Shown here one piece after another: positions 60,895 through 64,000 of a DNA stretch of 64,000 nucleotides. A program made the position numbers and the translations under genes. The notes under the pieces are model-generated. The model did no database searches and was not told where the DNA came from. It saw only the letters and a list, made by a program, of their open reading frames with translations. The first letter of the stretch is position 1, and each line of letters begins with the position of its first letter. Origin of the DNA: CAYLJV01 sp964554215 (GTDB lineage: Archaea; Hadarchaeota; Hadarchaeia; Hadarchaeales; JAGGTB01); contig CAZKND010000001.1 in the NCBI GenBank assembly GCA_964554215.1, positions 22,241 through 86,240 on the forward strand, read 5' to 3'.

Positions 60895-61852
60895 CTTTTT
60901 CCCTTTCCCCATTTGTTCTCTTATTTCTTATGCTTCTTTCGTATTTCAATTCTGTAGGAATTCCTTCCTCAGCTAAGATTTCATGTGCTTCGTAAATAGA
61001 TTCGGTGTCTGAAATTTTCAATGCTGCATTGTTTATCTCTTCAGCGACTGTCTCCACCTCAAAATAGAAGGTAACAGCCGTCAATAGCGATACACTCACA
61101 TCTCTTTCACCTTCTCTAATCTCAACATCACCATACTCCCCTCGAGCTGCGTTCAAAGCCAGTTCTGAACACTCCGTAGCTGTCTTATCAGCAGCTTCTC
61201 TCATAACCTCAAAGTCTGAAGGATGAACACCTCTAGCCCCTAAAAAACCATTAGATGATGCTATTTCAGCCGAATTCTTCATTAAATCATCCAAAGATAG
61301 TTCTCCATCCACACCAAAACCTAGTACCCCCAGAACAGTGTCCGAATCCATCTCTCTCAGAGACGAAAGGGTCATGCTATCAGAAAGCATGCTCTGCAAA
61401 CCATCTTCATGCCCCCTCCCCAAAACGTCTCCTCCAACATCAACACCTACAACGAAGTCTATATCGAGTTTTTCAGTAGATTCTTCCAGCCCCCGTATAG
61501 CACCTTTAACCCCTTTATTCAAATCTAAGAGAAATGTTTTTTCACCTAAAACCTCCGAAACGGAAGATTCTGTAAGTTTAATCCCATCTTCTGTCTTCGT
61601 TTTAGGATTTGCCATGGCAGTGGTATCCGTTATTGGATCACAATTATCAATATCTTCTATTTTTCTTGGGCCTGGAGAAGAATCTTTCACGGATCTTTCC
61701 CAAGTAATCCCACCCTTAATTGTTTCAACACCATATTCTTCGATGTAGCGAGCTGTCGGTAGGGTCCCAACAATATCTCCACCTCCACCAATTCCCAATA
61801 CAAGGGCCTTTTCCCCCTCTTTTGAAAGATTTTCAAGAGTCATTCTGTCCAT
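60884..61852 (-). CDS. DUF1152 family protein
   Basis: About 322 residues. The N-terminal ALVLGIGGGGDIVGTLPTARYIE is the DUF1152 signature and resembles a nucleotide-binding glycine loop; VVGVDVGGDVLGRGHEDGLQS is the second conserved block. No biochemical role is established. It is the first gene of the histidine cluster and overlaps the PHP gene by eleven bases, hinting at a related function. ATG at 61852 or 61843 is a better start than 61882. Confidence 0.87.
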   Translation of the reverse strand: MDRMTLENLSKEGEKALVLGIGGGGDIVGTLPTARYIEEYGVETIKGGITWERSVKDSSPGPRKIEDIDNCDPITDTTAMANPKTKTEDGIKLTESSVSEVLGEKTFLLDLNKGVKGAIRGLEESTEKLDIDFVVGVDVGGDVLGRGHEDGLQSMLSDSMTLSSLREMDSDTVLGVLGFGVDGELSLDDLMKNSAEIASSNGFLGARGVHPSDFEVMREAADKTATECSELALNAARGEYGDVEIREGERDVSVSLLTAVTFYFEVETVAEEINNAALKISDTESIYEAHEILAEEGIPTELKYERSIRNKRTNGEREKDER

Positions 61853-61956
61853 TTTACCTTTTGAAGTTCCGATTTTATCCATATAAATTTAAAATACATA
61901 AAAATGAGGCTAAGAGTAGCGCAAACCGGATATTACTAGGTCCAAAAATTTTCCCA

Positions 61957-61966
61957 ATATAAAAAA
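61957..61966 (+). promoter_or_regulatory. Candidate TATA box for the 62.0-kb RNA
   Basis: AATATAAAAA lies about 35 bases before the GC-rich structured segment, the right distance for a transcript starting near 61990. Confidence 0.35.
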
Positions 61967-61989
61967 TCCACTGTAAACGTTAAATGAAC

Positions 61990-62120
61990 AGAAAATCATG
62001 GGGGGAGGAAACCGGACGGTCGGGGGAACCGCCCGGTCCTAAATAAGTTATTTCACAGGCGTCGGGCAACGCCTGGTAAACTTGAACTGACTTCGAATAC
62101 TAAGTAATTTAGCCTCTTTT
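61990..62120 (+). ncRNA. Candidate structured non-coding RNA
   Basis: In an AT-rich intergenic region a GC-rich stretch can fold into two hairpins. The first is GGAC-GG-T-CGG with loop GGGAA closing against CCG-C-CC-G-GTCC (about 62012-62040). The second is CAGGCGT-CGGGCA-ACGCCTG, enclosed by an AAGTT/AACTT lower stem with an internal loop. A TATA-like box lies upstream and a CTCTTTTT run lies downstream at about 62115-62122. No frame of useful length covers it. I cannot match it to tRNA, 5S, SRP or RNase P RNA. The rest of the 327-base interval shows nothing. Confidence 0.45.
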
Positions 62121-62179
62121 TAAAGGTTTATGGTTGCTTTATACCAAACTTTTCCCGGATAGACGGGTCCATTCGAACT

Positions 62180-63385
62180 CTAAGTCAAATCATCCACGAT
62201 TTTCGAAACAGAACTCAATAATTTCCTCACTTCGCTTTTAGTATTATAGAAGTTAACCGAGGCCCTGACGTTTCCAGACATGTTCAAAAAATCAAAAGCA
62301 GGTTCAGCACAATGATATCCGGACCTCACAGCTATATTTTCCGTTTCGTCTAGAACCGAAGCTACTTCGTGATGATCCAACCCCTCAATATTAAAGCTCA
62401 CAATGCCTCCTAAATCATCCAGATCCCCAGAACCATCCCTCTCAACACCTTTCTCTCCCACCATCTCTAACATAATCTCAGTAAGTTTCCTCTTCATATC
62501 CCTGACCTTATCAACGCCTATCTCTTGCAAATACTCGGCAGATCTGCCTAAAGCTATAAAGCCAGGTATATTCGGAGTCCCTGCATCAAAAATTTGAGGA
62601 GATTCTACAAATTCTGCATCGGTTTCACTCACAGACCTCACCATACCCCCTCCATAAAGAAGGGGTGAAATCTCTCTTTCGATATTTTCTGAAACGTAAA
62701 GCAATCCAGTGCCCTGAGGCCCCAATAATCCCTTATGACCGGGTGCAGCGAGAAAGTCACAATTGATCTCCTTAACATTTAGCGGTTCATATCCTACTGA
62801 TTGAGAAGCATCTATTGAGAAAAGCACGTCCTCTTCCTCCGTTATCTTTCCAACTTCTTTCACGGGCTGCCTCGTGCCGAAAGCATTCGAGACATGTGTC
62901 ATCGTCACTAGTTCCGTATCATCATCTATGGCGGAAGCTATCGCTGAAGGGTCTATAATCAAATCATCATGTTCATGAACGATCTCCAGTTGGATACCCT
63001 TCTCCTCCACCAATCTTTGCCAGGGAATCAGATTACTATGGTGTTCTAAAAACGTGGTGACAACCTTATCCCCCTCCTCCAAACCAAGCCCTCTAGCTAA
63101 GAGATTCAAAGCTTCGGTAGAATTCTTCGTAAAACCCAGCTCTTCCTGTCCTGCGTTTATCAAATTGGCTACTTTTCCTCTAGCTTCCTCAAACTCCTCG
63201 GAAGCTCTTTTCGTAGATTTGTGTAAACCTCTTCCAATGTTAGCATTGTACTCCCTGAAGTATTCCTCCATAGTTTCTATTGCTGGTTCGGGGGTTAAAG
63301 CAGTCGCAGCATTATCTAAATAGATTATATCCGTATTTAGGAAAGGAAAATCTGACCTTATCTCCTCTATCGATTTTTCCAACAA
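62180..63385 (-). CDS. sufS: Cysteine desulfurase, SufS type
   Basis: PLP enzyme taking sulfur from cysteine for iron-sulfur cluster assembly. YLDNAATALTPEP opens the domain, FLEHHSNLIPW and VSNAFGT follow, and the PLP lysine is in AAPGHKGLLGPQGTGLLY. The persulfide cysteine is in AVRSGYHCAEP, of SufS/CsdA rather than IscS pattern. 401 residues. No sufBCD or sufU genes are adjacent. Confidence 0.95.
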   Translation of the reverse strand: MLEKSIEEIRSDFPFLNTDIIYLDNAATALTPEPAIETMEEYFREYNANIGRGLHKSTKRASEEFEEARGKVANLINAGQEELGFTKNSTEALNLLARGLGLEEGDKVVTTFLEHHSNLIPWQRLVEEKGIQLEIVHEHDDLIIDPSAIASAIDDDTELVTMTHVSNAFGTRQPVKEVGKITEEEDVLFSIDASQSVGYEPLNVKEINCDFLAAPGHKGLLGPQGTGLLYVSENIEREISPLLYGGGMVRSVSETDAEFVESPQIFDAGTPNIPGFIALGRSAEYLQEIGVDKVRDMKRKLTEIMLEMVGEKGVERDGSGDLDDLGGIVSFNIEGLDHHEVASVLDETENIAVRSGYHCAEPAFDFLNMSGNVRASVNFYNTKSEVRKLLSSVSKIVDDLT

Positions 63386-63415
63386 AAACCCTCGCGAAAA
63401 TTTCCAGAAGAAACT

Positions 63416-63673
63416 CTACATAAGTCTTCTTTGATCGACAACTTTTACGTTCTTCACGTTATCGATATTCGAAAGCTTTTCTTCCACATCATCAGGGTCT
63501 CCTTCTTCTTCGGGGATGACCTTTACGACGATTAAAGCTTTCAGACCAAAGGCAACTTCTTCCTCTTTTATCTCATGAGGATCTAGTTGAGATTTAATCT
63601 CTTCTTTCATTTCGTCCAAATCGACATCTTTGCCCTCTGGCATAACTTTCATAGTCAATGAAACTTCTCCCAT
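63416..63673 (-). CDS. Elongation factor 1-beta (archaeal)
   Basis: Nucleotide exchange factor for EF-1 alpha. An 85-residue ferredoxin-like protein: VSLTMKVMPEGKDVDLDEM, the EEEVAFGLKALIVVKVIPEEEG core and DNVKNVKVVDQRRL at the end, where the conserved VAFGL segment is typical. GAGGTG lies just before the ATG. It follows a zinc-ribbon gene by nine bases, an arrangement known from other archaea. Confidence 0.94.
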   Translation of the reverse strand: MGEVSLTMKVMPEGKDVDLDEMKEEIKSQLDPHEIKEEEVAFGLKALIVVKVIPEEEGDPDDVEEKLSNIDNVKNVKVVDQRRLM

Positions 63674-63682
63674 TTTATCACC

Positions 63683-63844
63683 TCACGGTCCTGTAAATCC
63701 ACATTCTGGACATTCATAATCGTTGCTTAAATTCCTGCATTCCTTGCATCTCCATATCACCACTTCACCACATTCTGGACACTCAAAATTCACAGCTCCT
63801 CCTTCTTGAGATATTTCGCGATTACATCCTGTACATTCTGGCAT
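63683..63844 (-). CDS. Small double zinc-ribbon protein (HVO_2753-like)
   Basis: A 53-residue protein with four CxxC knuckles: CTGC, CPEC, CKEC and CPEC, suited to two zinc sites. The pattern (PECTGCNREI, then FECPECGE, RCKEC and YECPECGF) matches the conserved archaeal small zinc-finger family that sits next to EF-1 beta. A structural or translation-linked role is suspected for the family. It lies nine bases upstream of the EF-1 beta gene on the same strand. Confidence 0.9.
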   Translation of the reverse strand: MPECTGCNREISQEGGAVNFECPECGEVVIWRCKECRNLSNDYECPECGFTGP

Positions 63845-63926
63845 ATTATCTTTTTCTTATTTCCAATCCATAGCTTTAACTCTTTTCCCAAAAACCGCTT
63901 AACTGTCCCATCATAACTAAAAAAGA

Positions 63927-63998
63927 GGGCCCGTGGTCGAGCGGATAAGACGCAGGCTTGCGGAGCCTGAAGCCCGGGTTCAAATCCCGGCGGGCCCG
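63927..63998 (+). tRNA. tRNA-Arg, anticodon GCG
   Basis: A full 72-base cloverleaf: 7-bp acceptor GGGCCCG/CGGGCCC, short D stem GTC/GAC, anticodon stem CAGGC/GCCTG with loop TTGCGGA (anticodon GCG), a four-base variable loop, and T arm CCGGG-TTCAAAT-CCCGG. The discriminator is G and CCA is not encoded. No intron is present. It reads arginine codons CGC and CGU. Confidence 0.96.
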
Positions 63999-64000
63999 CT

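Noticed and set aside
61990..62120. 5S rRNA, SRP RNA or RNase P RNA
   Set aside because: Length near 120 first suggested 5S, but conserved 5S loops and stems are absent, and neither the SRP helix 8 nor RNase P core motifs can be placed.

Overview
The window is a dense, intron-free archaeal chromosome segment. It carries B-family DNA polymerase, small and large RFC subunits, HerA-NurA, Cdc48, Nop5 and fibrillarin, GatE, KptA, archaeal EF-1 beta and Tfx. Base composition is moderately AT-rich. Most predicted proteins are strongly acidic (Glu/Asp-rich), which suggests a salt-in halophile or halophile-related euryarchaeon. Corrinoid iron-sulfur protein genes (cdhD, cdhE), cooC, a Tfx homologue and a molybdopterin cluster point to methanogen or Wood-Ljungdahl ancestry. 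Halophilic methanogen relatives such as Methanonatronarchaeia, or brine lineages such as MSBL1, would fit, but nothing here proves the taxon.

Layout: 1-9.9 kb holds translation, RNA-modification and replication genes (gatE end, purA, nop5-flpA, map with an acidic insert, tfx, polB, sppA, rfcS). 10-18.6 kb has slipin and NfeD in convergent orientation, ileS, a phosphoesterase, a PRC-barrel protein, a Trm5-type methyltransferase and small unknowns. 18.7-21.8 kb is an accessory stretch with an unknown soluble protein and a pair of exported or anchored proteins. 21.8-29.7 kb holds herA-nurA, a rubrerythrin, an RDD membrane protein, a heliorhodopsin, a DUF2270 protein, a ParA pair and a DUF362 ferredoxin. 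29.9-33.7 kb is rearranged: an ESCRT-III-like gene with an unresolved 5' end, a duplicated block ending in an epimerase fossil, and a zinc-ribbon/epimerase pair with different codon use. 33.7-42 kb holds cdc48, superoxide reductase, kptA, rfcL and the intact parent of the duplicated block, a three-gene module of unknown function (508-aa acidic protein, 168-aa helical protein, SDR epimerase). 42-47.2 kb is a molybdenum cofactor cluster. 47.3-54.9 kb combines a SufR-like regulator, cdhE-cdhD, a DtxR-type regulator facing feoAB across a recognisable operator, and cooC. 55-61.9 kb is a compact histidine operon that lacks hisF and hisH. The right end has a candidate structured RNA, sufS, EF-1 beta with a zinc ribbon, and tRNA-Arg(GCG).

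The most interesting items are the heliorhodopsin, the duplicated unknown module whose second copy looks like a deletion between 10-bp direct repeats, the ESCRT-III-like protein, two candidate structured RNAs, a shared 18-bp palindrome in front of a Cas2-like protein and cdc48, and a DtxR-type operator at feoA. No rRNA, CRISPR array, complete insertion sequence or intein was seen.
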